From an uncultured Gemmatimonadota bacterium (GTDB lineage Bacteria > Gemmatimonadota > Gemmatimonadetes > Gemmatimonadales > Gemmatimonadaceae): a DNA stretch of 64,000 nucleotides. A program made the translations under genes and the position numbers. The DNA lies in the NCBI GenBank assembly GCA_946478895.1, contig CAMLDY010000001.1, positions 62,001 through 126,000 on the forward strand, read 5' to 3'. This document shows, one piece after another, positions 24,280-33,605 of the stretch. The notes beneath the pieces are model-generated. The model was not told the DNA's origin and did not search any database. It saw nothing but the letters and a program-made list of their open reading frames with translations. Numbering within the stretch: position 1 is the stretch's first letter; each line of letters begins with the position of its first letter.

Positions 24280-25743
24280 ATGGCATCAATGAGCGCCAGC
24301 ACAGTAAACGAAGTCGAGCCAGGAATGTCGGTGAACGCGGCGGCGGGCGATTTCAACCCACCGCTCGCACCGTTCAGAGAGCGTCTTGGCTGGGCGCTCT
24401 ACGATTTCGCGAACACGGTGTTCTCGATGAACGTCGCAACTTTGTACTTCGCCGCATGGCTCGTCGCGGATCTCGGACATTCGAACACACTGTATGCGCT
24501 CGTAAACGGAATCGCTTCTGCGCTCGTCGTCGTTTCGATTCCGGTGTTCGGCGCAATTTCCGATGCAACACAGCGACGAAAGCCGTGGGTCGTCGGATTT
24601 ACAATAATCGCCTGCGTATGCACAGTTATGATCGCCGTACTTGGGCAGCTGGGTCTGCCACTGACAGGTGAAGGGATTAGCTCGAGCGGCGGGAGTCAGT
24701 TGATCCATCCGGGACTGGCTCTTTTCGGAGTGCTGGCAGCTTTCACTATCGCCAATTACACCTACCAGGGCGCCCAGCCGTTCTATAACGCGATGATGCC
24801 CGAGCTCGTGCCGGTGGATCACCGCGGGCGAATTTCCGGGATGGGCGCGGCACTGGGCTACGTCGGCTCAATCACCGGTGTCTTGCTGACGTTTCCATTC
24901 TTTACCGGCGAGATGCCGATTCTGGGCGCGATCCCTGATCGGGTCATAGGATTTCTTCGTAGCGTAGTGCCCTTCACTGCGCACGGGGGCCGAGTCTCGA
25001 CCTTTGTGCCGACGGCGCTGATCTTCTTCCTCTTCTCGCTACCCCTGATCCTATTCTGCCGGGATCACAATGCGTTGCCTGGAAAGAAGCGAATCGCATG
25101 GCGTGAGGCATTCAGCGATGTGAAGAACACGCTGAGCGAGTCCAGAAAATATCCCGGCACGATGCGTTTTATCCTGACGTCCTTCCTGTATCAGGATGCC
25201 ATGGGGACGATCATCGCCAACATGGCCCTCTATGCCATTTTCGCGATGGGCTTCGTCAAGGGAACCGAGGCAACCTTATTCGTAATTCTGACGGTGCCCG
25301 CCGTCATCGGCAGCTACTTGATCGGCAGACTTGTCGATCGGATCGGACCGAAGCGAACTCTCTCGTGGGTCCTGACGGGTTGGATCATTCTTCTCGTCGC
25401 GATGATCGCCGCGCCGTCGCGAAATGTGTTCTGGATCGTGGGAGCAGGCATCGGACTGATCTACGGAGGTGTATCGACCGCCGAGCGGCCGCTGCTTCTG
25501 AGCCTGGTTCCCGACGTCGAGGCAGGGCGATTTTTCAGCCTGATGGTACTCTCCTCACGCGCAGCTGCGGTGGTTGGACCTTTTGTGTGGGCTTTGGCAG
25601 TAGACGGGCTGAGACCGTCGATGGGAGTAGGTTTCGCGTATCGGGCCGGCGTATTCACGGTTGCGATTGGGATGGCGCTCGCATTCTGGATGCTGCGACG
25701 TGTTCCCGACAATTTCGTCCGCCCCACAGCGATAGAGCGATGA
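24280..25743 (+). CDS. UMF1-type MFS transporter (Atg22-like)
   Basis: A 487-aa protein with about 12 hydrophobic segments. The N-terminal block RLGWALYDFANTVFSMNV matches the UMF1/Atg22-like branch of the major facilitator superfamily, and the loop DATQRRKPWV between TM2 and TM3 is the MFS Asp/Arg motif; LIGRLVDRIGPKR marks the second half. Eukaryotic Atg22 exports amino acids from vacuoles, but bacterial substrates are unknown. It is coupled to the following acyltransferase gene by an ATGA overlap, hinting at lipid or envelope traffic. Confidence 0.88.
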   Translation: MASMSASTVNEVEPGMSVNAAAGDFNPPLAPFRERLGWALYDFANTVFSMNVATLYFAAWLVADLGHSNTLYALVNGIASALVVVSIPVFGAISDATQRRKPWVVGFTIIACVCTVMIAVLGQLGLPLTGEGISSSGGSQLIHPGLALFGVLAAFTIANYTYQGAQPFYNAMMPELVPVDHRGRISGMGAALGYVGSITGVLLTFPFFTGEMPILGAIPDRVIGFLRSVVPFTAHGGRVSTFVPTALIFFLFSLPLILFCRDHNALPGKKRIAWREAFSDVKNTLSESRKYPGTMRFILTSFLYQDAMGTIIANMALYAIFAMGFVKGTEATLFVILTVPAVIGSYLIGRLVDRIGPKRTLSWVLTGWIILLVAMIAAPSRNVFWIVGAGIGLIYGGVSTAERPLLLSLVPDVEAGRFFSLMVLSSRAAAVVGPFVWALAVDGLRPSMGVGFAYRAGVFTVAIGMALAFWMLRRVPDNFVRPTAIER

Positions 25744-26714
25744 TCTACCACATGCTCCGCTGGATATCCGGAATAGCGATCAACTGGTTTTACCGCGACA
25801 TTCGCATCACCAATTGCGAGGCGATCCCGGATGGCGGGCCGCTGCTCATCGCTGTCAATCACCAGAACGCTCTCGTCGATTCGCTCATCACCGGCTGGGT
25901 TGTTCCCAGACGGGTGACAATGACGGCTAAAGCGACGCTGATGGGTAATCCGTTCGTCGCTCTGCTCTTCCGTGTAGTAGGCGTCGTCCCTCTGCGAAGG
26001 GCCAGCGATGAAGTCACCAGAACCGATGCCAATGGTCTCGATCGCTCACGCAATAACGAAGCATTTAGCGACATTCTCGATGTTCTCGAGACCGGCGGAG
26101 CCGTACTGATCTTTCCGGAGGGAAAGAGTCACAACGAGACCCGTCTCGAGCCGCTCAAAACCGGACTGGCGCGACTCGCGTTTAGCGCAAGGGACAATCG
26201 CGGAATTCGCGGCGTAAGAATTCTGCCGGTTGGTTTGGTTTTCGAGGACAAAGCAGCACCCGGTTCCGTCGTAGGAGTCAACATCGGCGATTCAATCGAA
26301 ATGGATTCCTGGTCGGGCTGTGATGCTGGCGAATTGACTGCCGAACTCGCAGAACGACTCAGAACTATCGCCGATCACCGCCGGATCCTCGAACGCGAGG
26401 CTTTCCCCCCGGCAACACATCAACGCCCAATTACATCCTTTTTCATCCGAGCCGCCGCTGCCTGGGGGCGCCATACCCACGAGCTTCCTATCAGGCTGGC
26501 ACGCAGACTGGCAGTCAGGCGAAGTCTCGACGCAGACCAACCGGCGATGCGAACAATCGTTCTGGGAACCGGCCTCGTGCTTCTTACCTATGTGGCTTCG
26601 TTTGCGATCGTCGAGGCAGTTACGCAATCGATCTGGTTCAGCGCACTCTGGGTTACGAGTCTCGCGTTCGGTGCCTATTGGGCTGCTTTCGAAGACCGTC
26701 CCCGCAGCCGCTGA
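25740..26714 (+). CDS. Membrane 1-acylglycerol-phosphate-type acyltransferase
   Basis: The 324-aa PlsC-superfamily protein starts at ATG 25740, overlapping the transporter stop (ATGA); the longer upstream frame is antisense-free but not homologous in type. Motif I is VNHQNALVD, with the HX5D spacing seen in the Gpt2-like branch; motif III is LIFPEGKSHNE and a later ILPVGLVFEDKAAPG carries the conserved Pro. Two C-terminal hydrophobic helices (about 270-310) anchor it. It probably acylates glycerophosphate or lysophospholipid at the inner membrane. Confidence 0.85.
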   Translation: MIYHMLRWISGIAINWFYRDIRITNCEAIPDGGPLLIAVNHQNALVDSLITGWVVPRRVTMTAKATLMGNPFVALLFRVVGVVPLRRASDEVTRTDANGLDRSRNNEAFSDILDVLETGGAVLIFPEGKSHNETRLEPLKTGLARLAFSARDNRGIRGVRILPVGLVFEDKAAPGSVVGVNIGDSIEMDSWSGCDAGELTAELAERLRTIADHRRILEREAFPPATHQRPITSFFIRAAAAWGRHTHELPIRLARRLAVRRSLDADQPAMRTIVLGTGLVLLTYVASFAIVEAVTQSIWFSALWVTSLAFGAYWAAFEDRPRSR

Positions 26715-26716
26715 TT

Positions 26717-29668
26717 TCAGGCCAGCTTCGTCTCGAGCCAGTTGGGGCCGACACCGAGATCTACGACCAGCGGCACGGAAAGCTGGGCGGCATGTTCCAT
26801 CTGGTACTTGACCAGTTCCTGCACCGTGTCGAGCTCGCCGCTCGGCACCTCGAAGACCAGCTCGTCGTGCACCTGAAGCAGCATCTTGCTTTGCAGACCT
26901 TCGCTGCGAAGTGCATCGTCGATTCTGATCATAGCGATTTTGATCAAGTCGGCGGCTGACCCCTGAATCGGGGAATTCGCCGCGGTGCGCTCGCCAAATG
27001 CGCGGATGTTGAAGTTGCGTTCACGCAGCTCGGGGATATACCGGCGCCGTCCAAAGATCGTCTGCACGTAACCATTTTCGCGTGCGAATGCGACCATTGC
27101 ATCCAGGTAGTTCCGCACACCCTGGAAGCGCTGGAAGTACCTGGTGATGAATTCCTTCGCCTCGGCGTGTTCGATATTGAGCTGGCGCGACAGAGCATGC
27201 GGGCCCTGACCATAGATGGTGGCGAAGTTGATCGTCTTGGCCCGACTGCGCATCGTGCTCGTGACTTCCGGCACTGGCACCTCGAAGATCAGAGCCGCCG
27301 TCTGCCGGTGGATGTCTCCCCCCGCCTGGAACGCTTCCACGAATGCCGGATCGTGTGACAGGTGTGCGAGAAGTCTCAGCTCGATCTGGGAATAATCCGC
27401 CGCCACCAGCTGCCATCCCTTGCGTGGAATGAATCCGCGCCGAATGTCACGACCAAGCTCCCGACGGATTGGAATGTTCTGAAGGTTCGGATCACTCGAA
27501 GACAGCCGGCCTGTCGATGCGACGGTCTGATTGAACGAGGTGTGCAGCCGTCCTGTTTTTGGGTTGACCAGCCGTGGCAGCGCATCGAGATACGTATTCT
27601 CGAGCTTCGACAGCTCGCGATACTCCATGAGCAGGGTGGGCAGCTCGTGACCTTCCTCAGCGAGCTCCATCAGAACGCTGGCATCCGTGGATGGACCTGT
27701 GCTCGTACGCTTCAGCACCGGCAGGTTCAACTTGTCGAACAGGATCTCGCGCAGCTGGGGATTCGAATTGATGTTGAACTCCATCCCCGCCGTCTGGTAG
27801 ATCTGCGACTCGACGCCTTCGCGCTCCGCCTGAAAACGCTGCTTCAATGACGCGAACCACGGCAGATCAATGGCGATGCCAGTCCATTCCATCTCGGCCA
27901 GAACGTCGATGAGGGGTAGCTCCACTCCGTCAAGCAACCTCATCAGCTCGTGGGACTCGAGCAGTGGCTCGAAGACCCGACGCAGCCTAAGAGTCATGTC
28001 CGCATCTTCACACGAATAGTCCCGTGCGGCTTCGATTGGACACTCGTCGAACGGGATCGCAGTCTTCCCTTTCCCACAGAGATCCGTGTAAGACGTCATG
28101 GTGTGATCGAGGAACTCGAGCGCCAGAACATCCAGTCCGTGGGAGCGGCGGCTCGGATCGAGAACGTAGCTCGCCACCATTGTGTCGAAGTCGAGGCCTG
28201 CCAGCTGAATCCCCATCGAGCGAAGCAACAGCATGTCGAACTTCGCGTTCTGCGCGGTCTTCTTTACCGAAGGATCTTCGATGAGATCGCGGAGCGGCTT
28301 CATCTCAGGCGAATCGAGCGCAGGCAGATTATGTACTCGCTCCGGTCTGGTCTGTCGCAGCATCCGCGCAGCGATGCTCGTCGGCTCGCCGTTGCTGGTT
28401 TTGCGCTTCTTGGGCGCCGGCTCGAATGTCACTTCGTCACCGCCGCGGATGAGTCCTCTCTCTTCGGGCGCGTCCGTCGCCGATCGATCCCCTGCGACAT
28501 CGACCAGCATCTCGACCTGACCTTCCCGCGGTAGACGATGCCGGAAGGGGAAATAGTAGGCGTCTCCCTCAGCGATGGCGATGGAAATCGACACCAGTGT
28601 AGAACGCAGTGGATCTGCCGGCTGCGGACTCCCTGCTTCTGCCAACGCTTCGGTGGCAAATCCGATTACACCGGCTACCCGTGCGCGCTGGACCGCCTCC
28701 AACACAGCGGCGGGCGAATCAGCTGTAACGTACTTGACGATCTTTTGCTGCTTCGGCTCTGCGGGTGCCTGTAGCGCGGCCTCTTTCGCGAGACCGTGGA
28801 ACTCGAGCTCGATGAACAGATCGCGAAGCCGCTGCTGATCGGGAGTTTTTACCTTCAGCGTTTCCAGGTCGAGCGCCACCGGTAAATCATCGCGAATTGT
28901 GACTAATTCCTTGGAGAGCCGCGCATTCTCCGCGTGCTCCAAAAGAGCCTCTCGGGGGCGTTTCTTCGTTATATCGGCGGCATGCGCGAGGATGGACTCC
29001 AGATGCCCGTATTGGCGCACCAGCTCCGACGCCGTCTTGTCGCCGATTCCCCTGACCCCCGGCACGTTATCCGATGAATCACCGACGAGAGCGAGATAGT
29101 CAGTGACGAACTCTGGCGGAACGCCCAGGCGCTCTTCAGCATTGTCGACTCCCACCCAGTGCTCTTCGACATTGGCCGGGCCGCCACGGCCAGGATTGAG
29201 CAGCCATACCCCGGGCCGCACCAGCTGCTGAAAATCCTTATCTCCCGAAACCACAACCGCATTGACGCCCTGCTCGATGCTCCGGGCCACCAGCGTCCCG
29301 ATGACATCATCAGCCTCATAGCCGGGCAACGTCAGAATCGGAATCCGGTACGCATCGAGCATTTCGCAGATGCGGTCCATACCACGATCGAAGTCTGACT
29401 GGAGCTCCTCCGTCAGCTTTTCACGCGTCGCCTTGTACGCGGGATATCGTTCGTGCCTGAACGACAAGCCCGAGTCGTGCACCCAGCCGAGGTATTCGGG
29501 CTGGTGCTTGGTGATAAGGCGCTGCAGGAAATTGGCGATGCCCCAGCTCGCTGATGTGTTCTCGCCCTTGCTCGTCGTCAGTGGGCGGGAGATCAGGGCG
29601 AAGAAGGCGCGGTAGATGAGCGCGTACCCGTCGACAAGAAACAGGCGCGGGCTGGCAGGACCTGTCAT
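26717..29668 (-). CDS. polA: DNA polymerase I, proofreading site partly degenerate
   Basis: The 983-aa protein carries a 5'-3' exonuclease domain (residues 1-300; GYEADDVIGTL, SGDKDFQQLV, GDSSDNVPGVRGIG), a 3'-5' exonuclease-like domain (about 320-610) and a family A polymerase domain with motif A DYSQIELRLLAH, motif B RSRAKTINFATIYGQG and motif C LLQVHDELVFE. In the proofreading domain the motif I Asp (FDTE in E. coli, Asp355) is Ala338 (GFATE); Glu340, Asp478 in NAKFD and the YSCEDAD motif remain. An insertion of about 60 residues rich in charged residues (about 383-450) precedes motif II. Role: Okazaki-fragment maturation and repair synthesis. Confidence 0.96.
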   Translation of the reverse strand: MTGPASPRLFLVDGYALIYRAFFALISRPLTTSKGENTSASWGIANFLQRLITKHQPEYLGWVHDSGLSFRHERYPAYKATREKLTEELQSDFDRGMDRICEMLDAYRIPILTLPGYEADDVIGTLVARSIEQGVNAVVVSGDKDFQQLVRPGVWLLNPGRGGPANVEEHWVGVDNAEERLGVPPEFVTDYLALVGDSSDNVPGVRGIGDKTASELVRQYGHLESILAHAADITKKRPREALLEHAENARLSKELVTIRDDLPVALDLETLKVKTPDQQRLRDLFIELEFHGLAKEAALQAPAEPKQQKIVKYVTADSPAAVLEAVQRARVAGVIGFATEALAEAGSPQPADPLRSTLVSISIAIAEGDAYYFPFRHRLPREGQVEMLVDVAGDRSATDAPEERGLIRGGDEVTFEPAPKKRKTSNGEPTSIAARMLRQTRPERVHNLPALDSPEMKPLRDLIEDPSVKKTAQNAKFDMLLLRSMGIQLAGLDFDTMVASYVLDPSRRSHGLDVLALEFLDHTMTSYTDLCGKGKTAIPFDECPIEAARDYSCEDADMTLRLRRVFEPLLESHELMRLLDGVELPLIDVLAEMEWTGIAIDLPWFASLKQRFQAEREGVESQIYQTAGMEFNINSNPQLREILFDKLNLPVLKRTSTGPSTDASVLMELAEEGHELPTLLMEYRELSKLENTYLDALPRLVNPKTGRLHTSFNQTVASTGRLSSSDPNLQNIPIRRELGRDIRRGFIPRKGWQLVAADYSQIELRLLAHLSHDPAFVEAFQAGGDIHRQTAALIFEVPVPEVTSTMRSRAKTINFATIYGQGPHALSRQLNIEHAEAKEFITRYFQRFQGVRNYLDAMVAFARENGYVQTIFGRRRYIPELRERNFNIRAFGERTAANSPIQGSAADLIKIAMIRIDDALRSEGLQSKMLLQVHDELVFEVPSGELDTVQELVKYQMEHAAQLSVPLVVDLGVGPNWLETKLA

Positions 29669-29729
29669 GAACTCAATATAAATTGGCTCGAGTCAGCGCA
29701 TCTCGAGCACGGACCAGATGGCGGCGCGC

Positions 29730-31115
29730 CTATCGCTGCCGTCGGGAAAGCAGCGACAAAAACTCCGTTTCACTTGGGCGTGTGAGTCTCCACCTGCCGG
29801 TTTCCTCGTAGAAGACCAGCTGCGTGTTGTAATTCCGGTACTGCCATATCTGAAGCCGGGTGGAGTTGGACATCTGGGTGGAGGTAATTGCCTGGTTGAC
29901 GTTGCGTTCGTAGATCTGATCCGGCTCCCCCAGTCCAACGAATACCATTCCCCGATCAGAGAGCCAGCCGGGGTTCCGATCGATCCGGAATTGAGCATTG
30001 GCGAGCTGAATCCGGCTGAAGTACGCCTGCATGTCCTCATTGATCGGAGTTTCCGGAATCGGATCCGTCTCGCGAAGGAACCTGGCCCACACGGTTGCGC
30101 GCGCCTCGAGGGGGGCGGTGCGTAAAGCATTCAACCTCCCTGGATTGGCAAAGAAGCGCAGAAATCCGAGCATGTCCTCGAAGGACATCAGCGGAATGTC
30201 TTCACCGAAGCTGACGAACAATGGCGCCTTCACCGTATCGGAGCCATCGCGACGAGTGAACGCCACCTGGCCGACGCCGACACCCACTGTGGAAATCGGC
30301 ACATTCACCACTCCACTGAACAACGCCCCCCGTCGCGCCAGTGCGGTCGAATCCCGCCACACCTGGGCTCCTTTATCGTTCCGTACCGTGAATTCCACGG
30401 GAAGTCTGGATCCCTGACCGTACGCCTCGACGTAAATGGCGACGGTACTGTCACGGCCGAAGACGGCGCTCGAGCGCGGGCTGGCGAGCAAAGAAGGCGA
30501 CGAGTCCAGAGTAGTTCTGCCCGTTGCTTCATAGACGAGAAGTGGCGTAGACAGCTTCCCCGGGCCAAGCGCGGGTACCGTGAGCGCGGTCTCCTGGCTG
30601 GCCGACCGCGATCCACCGACATCGCGCACCATCGCTGTGAGGCTGTAGCTGCCGGGTGGAACGTGAAAGTAGTGCTGGAAGATGACGCTTTCGTCCGTTC
30701 GATTGATCTCCCTGAACGAGCCAACGCGTACGATCTCCATCACGTTCACGCTTGCGGCTTCGGCCCCGCCACGATTCAAGGTCAGCTTCACTTCGTATGG
30801 TGCCCGATATCGCTCGCCTTCACGCGCAAAGGTGAGAGCTCTGTTCGGTATCGAGATGCTCACCAGCACGAGGGTCGTGTCCGGGAATGCGCTGGCGAAC
30901 GACGAGACTTTACCTACGAACGAAACAGCGCCCGGCGCTGCAATAAGACCGATCTGGCGGTACAGCTCACTTATATCCGGGACCGGAGCGCCAGCGGCAG
31001 GAATGAGCCGTGGATCGGGTTCACGGTTCACCCGTGTCACGGAAGGGCTGCAGGCCAGAGCCGCGACCGAGCCAAGAATGAGGGAGTAACGGCGATATCT
31101 CGCAGAAGTCAGCAT
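29730..31115 (-). CDS. GWxTD-domain lipoprotein
   Basis: The 461-aa protein starts at ATG 31115 with a lipoprotein signal ending in VAALACSPS. Beta-rich domains follow, and the C-terminal GWxTD domain reads NPGWLSDRGMVFVGLGEPDQIYER (Ser for the usual Thr), then IWQYRNYNTQLVFYEETGRWRL. GWxTD proteins are exported or outer-membrane-associated proteins of unknown function in Bacteroidota, Acidobacteriota, Gemmatimonadota and relatives. It stands between polA and a divergent Ser/Thr kinase. Confidence 0.85.
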   Translation of the reverse strand: MLTSARYRRYSLILGSVAALACSPSVTRVNREPDPRLIPAAGAPVPDISELYRQIGLIAAPGAVSFVGKVSSFASAFPDTTLVLVSISIPNRALTFAREGERYRAPYEVKLTLNRGGAEAASVNVMEIVRVGSFREINRTDESVIFQHYFHVPPGSYSLTAMVRDVGGSRSASQETALTVPALGPGKLSTPLLVYEATGRTTLDSSPSLLASPRSSAVFGRDSTVAIYVEAYGQGSRLPVEFTVRNDKGAQVWRDSTALARRGALFSGVVNVPISTVGVGVGQVAFTRRDGSDTVKAPLFVSFGEDIPLMSFEDMLGFLRFFANPGRLNALRTAPLEARATVWARFLRETDPIPETPINEDMQAYFSRIQLANAQFRIDRNPGWLSDRGMVFVGLGEPDQIYERNVNQAITSTQMSNSTRLQIWQYRNYNTQLVFYEETGRWRLTRPSETEFLSLLSRRQR

Positions 31116-31166
31116 GAGTGATCTAGTACCCTATCCGGTCTTCCTGGTTTCTATTAGCTTCGCGGC

Positions 31167-32081
31167 GTGTCTCGAGAGCAGATGGTCGGCACGGTCGTCG
31201 CTGGCTACTCAGTCAAGAAAGAGGTGGGTGAAGGCGGCACGTCCGCTGTCTACCTGGCCGAGCATCAGAATCATGGCACCGTCGCGCTCAAAGTGCTACG
31301 GGAAAAGTTGCGCCAGGACAAGACTGCCGTCACCCGATTCGTCCGCGAGGCGAAGTATGGCGCGCGGGTGAAGCACCCGAACGTGGTCGAGACCATCGAA
31401 ATCGGGCAGGCGGAAAATGGTCTCCACTTCCTTGCCATCGAGTGGGCCAAGGGAGAGATCCTCGAGCGCTACGCCAAGCAAAACGCTCCTCTCCCGCGTG
31501 ATGAGGTTGCCACGATCGTCTCGCAGATAGCTGCCGGCGTGCAGGCTGCACATGACGCGGGAATCGTGCATCGCGATCTGAAGCCTGAAAACGTGATGTA
31601 CGATCCCGAGACCCGTCGGGTTAAGCTCCTCGACTTCGGAATTGCCACAGATACCCAGGCCTCCGGTGACGAGCGACTGACTCGGGCCGGGTTTTTCGTC
31701 GGGACGCTCATGTACATCGCGCCCGAAGCATTGTCAGGTGAGATCGTGACGACGGCGGCAGACCAATACAGTCTGGCGACGATCGCGTACTTCTTGTTGA
31801 CCCGGTGCCTGCCCTACACCGCCAAGGCCCCACGCGAGATGTTCACTCAGCTTTTGACGATGCCGCCGATACCACTCCGCAATGCCGGGGGCGAAAACAG
31901 CAATCTGGTTTTCAGTCCCGAGCTCGACGCGGTGGTAATGCGAGCACTGTCACGATCGCCCGGTAGTCGCTACCCGAGCGTGATGGCTTTCGCGGAGGCT
32001 TTCGAAGCAGCGGCGAAGGTAACACCAGAGCCGCCACGAATGCTCGACAAGTTCAAAGGCTTACTTCGCCGCACTCGATAG
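31167..32081 (+). CDS. Cytoplasmic serine/threonine protein kinase
   Basis: The 304-aa Hanks-type kinase starts at GTG 31167 (ATG 31182 is an alternative) with a Gly-rich loop GEGGTSAVY, Lys42 in VALKVL, the catalytic loop HRDLKPENVM (Asp137), DFG at Asp157 and the APE-type segment YIAPEALSG. There is no transmembrane segment or sensor domain, so it is the catalytic domain alone, ending in a basic tail. Its substrates are unknown. It is divergent from the GWxTD gene and overlaps the histidine kinase gene convergently by 21 nt. Confidence 0.93.
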   Translation: MSREQMVGTVVAGYSVKKEVGEGGTSAVYLAEHQNHGTVALKVLREKLRQDKTAVTRFVREAKYGARVKHPNVVETIEIGQAENGLHFLAIEWAKGEILERYAKQNAPLPRDEVATIVSQIAAGVQAAHDAGIVHRDLKPENVMYDPETRRVKLLDFGIATDTQASGDERLTRAGFFVGTLMYIAPEALSGEIVTTAADQYSLATIAYFLLTRCLPYTAKAPREMFTQLLTMPPIPLRNAGGENSNLVFSPELDAVVMRALSRSPGSRYPSVMAFAEAFEAAAKVTPEPPRMLDKFKGLLRRTR

Positions 32082-33008
32082 GTCACTCGGGTCAACGGGC
32101 AGCCAAAGGGTGAACGTCGATCCTTTCCCGAGCTCACTCTCCAGTTCAACCATTCCCCCAATCAACGCTGCCAGTCGGCGTGAGATTGCCAGTCCGAGTC
32201 CGGTGCCTCGCTCGGCGGAGTTACCGCGGGGTCCTGCATCGACCTGCTCAAACTCTTCGAAGATCCGACTCTGATCCGCCTTGTCGATTCCGATGCCGGT
32301 GTCTATCACCTGGATGCCGATCCACGGAGTCGAGGGAAAGGTGTGGCGGTCAGTGGCTGGTGGACCGCTGTCGGGAAGTGAATCAACGAGCCGTGTGCGA
32401 ATGACGATGCCACCCTCACTGGTGTATTTCACCGCGTTGCCGAGCAGGTTTACCAGAATCTGCCGCAGATGAGTGGGATCAGTTCGGATCCGGGGGAGCG
32501 CAGCTCCCATCACGAGTGAAAGGCTCAAGCCTTTCTCGCTGACCAGTGATTCTATCTCGCTGGCGACGTCGAGCACGAATGGACGAAGGTCAATCGTCTC
32601 GGTGTGGATCTCGAGACGCCCCGCGGCCATCTTCGCAAGATCAAGGACCTGGTCGACGAGATGCCGCAGATGATTCGCGGATGCTTCAATACGCTCGACG
32701 GGCTTCGCCTGACGAGGAGTCAGCTCACCGTAGACCCCTTCGCGCAGAAGATCCACGAATCCGACAATGGCATTGAGGGGCGTGCGCAACTCGTGGGAAA
32801 CGTTGGCAAGGAATTCACTCTTCATGCGGTTCACGCGCAGGAGCTCCGAAGAAAGCCTCTCGAGCTCCTTTGATCGTTCTACCAGGCTGCGTGCCTGGCG
32901 ACGCTCGTGGCGAAGGACAAGCGCGAGACCCAATACGGTTGCCAGTGATACGACCCAGCCTACCAGCCCGGTCCAGTGACCGAAGCCGAACTGCGAAAGC
33001 AAATGCAT
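32061..33008 (-). CDS. Membrane sensor histidine kinase
   Basis: The 315-aa protein starts at ATG 33008 (a TTG at 33017 is also in frame). One hydrophobic segment (about residues 12-33) is followed by a short coiled coil, the H-box NVSHELRTPLN (His72), N-box LLGNAVKYTSEGG, G1 VIDTGIGID and G2 GTGLGLAIS. There is no periplasmic sensor domain, so it may sense membrane state or act with a partner. No response regulator is adjacent. It overlaps the Ser/Thr kinase gene end convergently. Confidence 0.92.
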   Translation of the reverse strand: MHLLSQFGFGHWTGLVGWVVSLATVLGLALVLRHERRQARSLVERSKELERLSSELLRVNRMKSEFLANVSHELRTPLNAIVGFVDLLREGVYGELTPRQAKPVERIEASANHLRHLVDQVLDLAKMAAGRLEIHTETIDLRPFVLDVASEIESLVSEKGLSLSLVMGAALPRIRTDPTHLRQILVNLLGNAVKYTSEGGIVIRTRLVDSLPDSGPPATDRHTFPSTPWIGIQVIDTGIGIDKADQSRIFEEFEQVDAGPRGNSAERGTGLGLAISRRLAALIGGMVELESELGKGSTFTLWLPVDPSDLSSAAK

Positions 33009-33044
33009 TGACTCCAATCATAAGAATCCCTAACCTCCCGCACC

Positions 33045-33605
33045 ATGACCGACCATGCCACACTCGTCCGCCTGCTCACCCAGCGCTCAGTGAAGCAGGG
33101 CATTTTCACTCTGGCGTCCGGGAAGCAGTCGCGGTGGTACATCGACGCGCGGCTGACAACAATGAGCCCGGAAGGCCTGGCTTTGATCGGACCGCTGGCT
33201 CTGGCAAGATTGGATGAATCCGGCTGGATGGTCGACGCTGTCGGGGGCCTTACCCTCGGCGCTGATCCCATCTCATACGCGATCAGCTACGCGAGTGCGC
33301 GCTCACCAAAGCCGTTACGTGCATTCACTGTCAGAAAAGAACCGAAGTCGCACGGGACCGGCCGACGGATAGAAGGGCCATTCAGCGAAGGCGACCGAGT
33401 AGCGGTAATCGAAGATGTGATCACCACCGGAGGTTCAGCATTGCGAGCCATCGAGGCGGTACAGGCTGCCAAGGGTACCGTTGGTGGCGTGCTCGCCCTC
33501 GTCGACCGTGACGAGGGCGGACGACAGACGATCGAAAAAGCCGGCGTCGCGGTCATCAGCCTCGTCACAGCAGGCGAGCTCGTCAGCTCTCTCTCCGGGG
33601 AGTGA
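33045..33605 (+). CDS. pyrE: Orotate phosphoribosyltransferase
   Basis: The 186-aa type I PRTase starts at ATG 33045 with SVKQGIFTLASGKQSRWYIDAR, the OPRTase-specific N-terminal segment, then AVGGLTLGADPI, AFTVRKEPKSHGTGRRIEG (mobile loop) and the PRPP motif VAVIEDVITTGGSA. It forms OMP from orotate and PRPP in pyrimidine synthesis. No other pyr gene is adjacent. Its 3' end overlaps the convergent AraC-type regulator gene by 23 nt. Confidence 0.95.
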   Translation: MTDHATLVRLLTQRSVKQGIFTLASGKQSRWYIDARLTTMSPEGLALIGPLALARLDESGWMVDAVGGLTLGADPISYAISYASARSPKPLRAFTVRKEPKSHGTGRRIEGPFSEGDRVAVIEDVITTGGSALRAIEAVQAAKGTVGGVLALVDRDEGGRQTIEKAGVAVISLVTAGELVSSLSGE

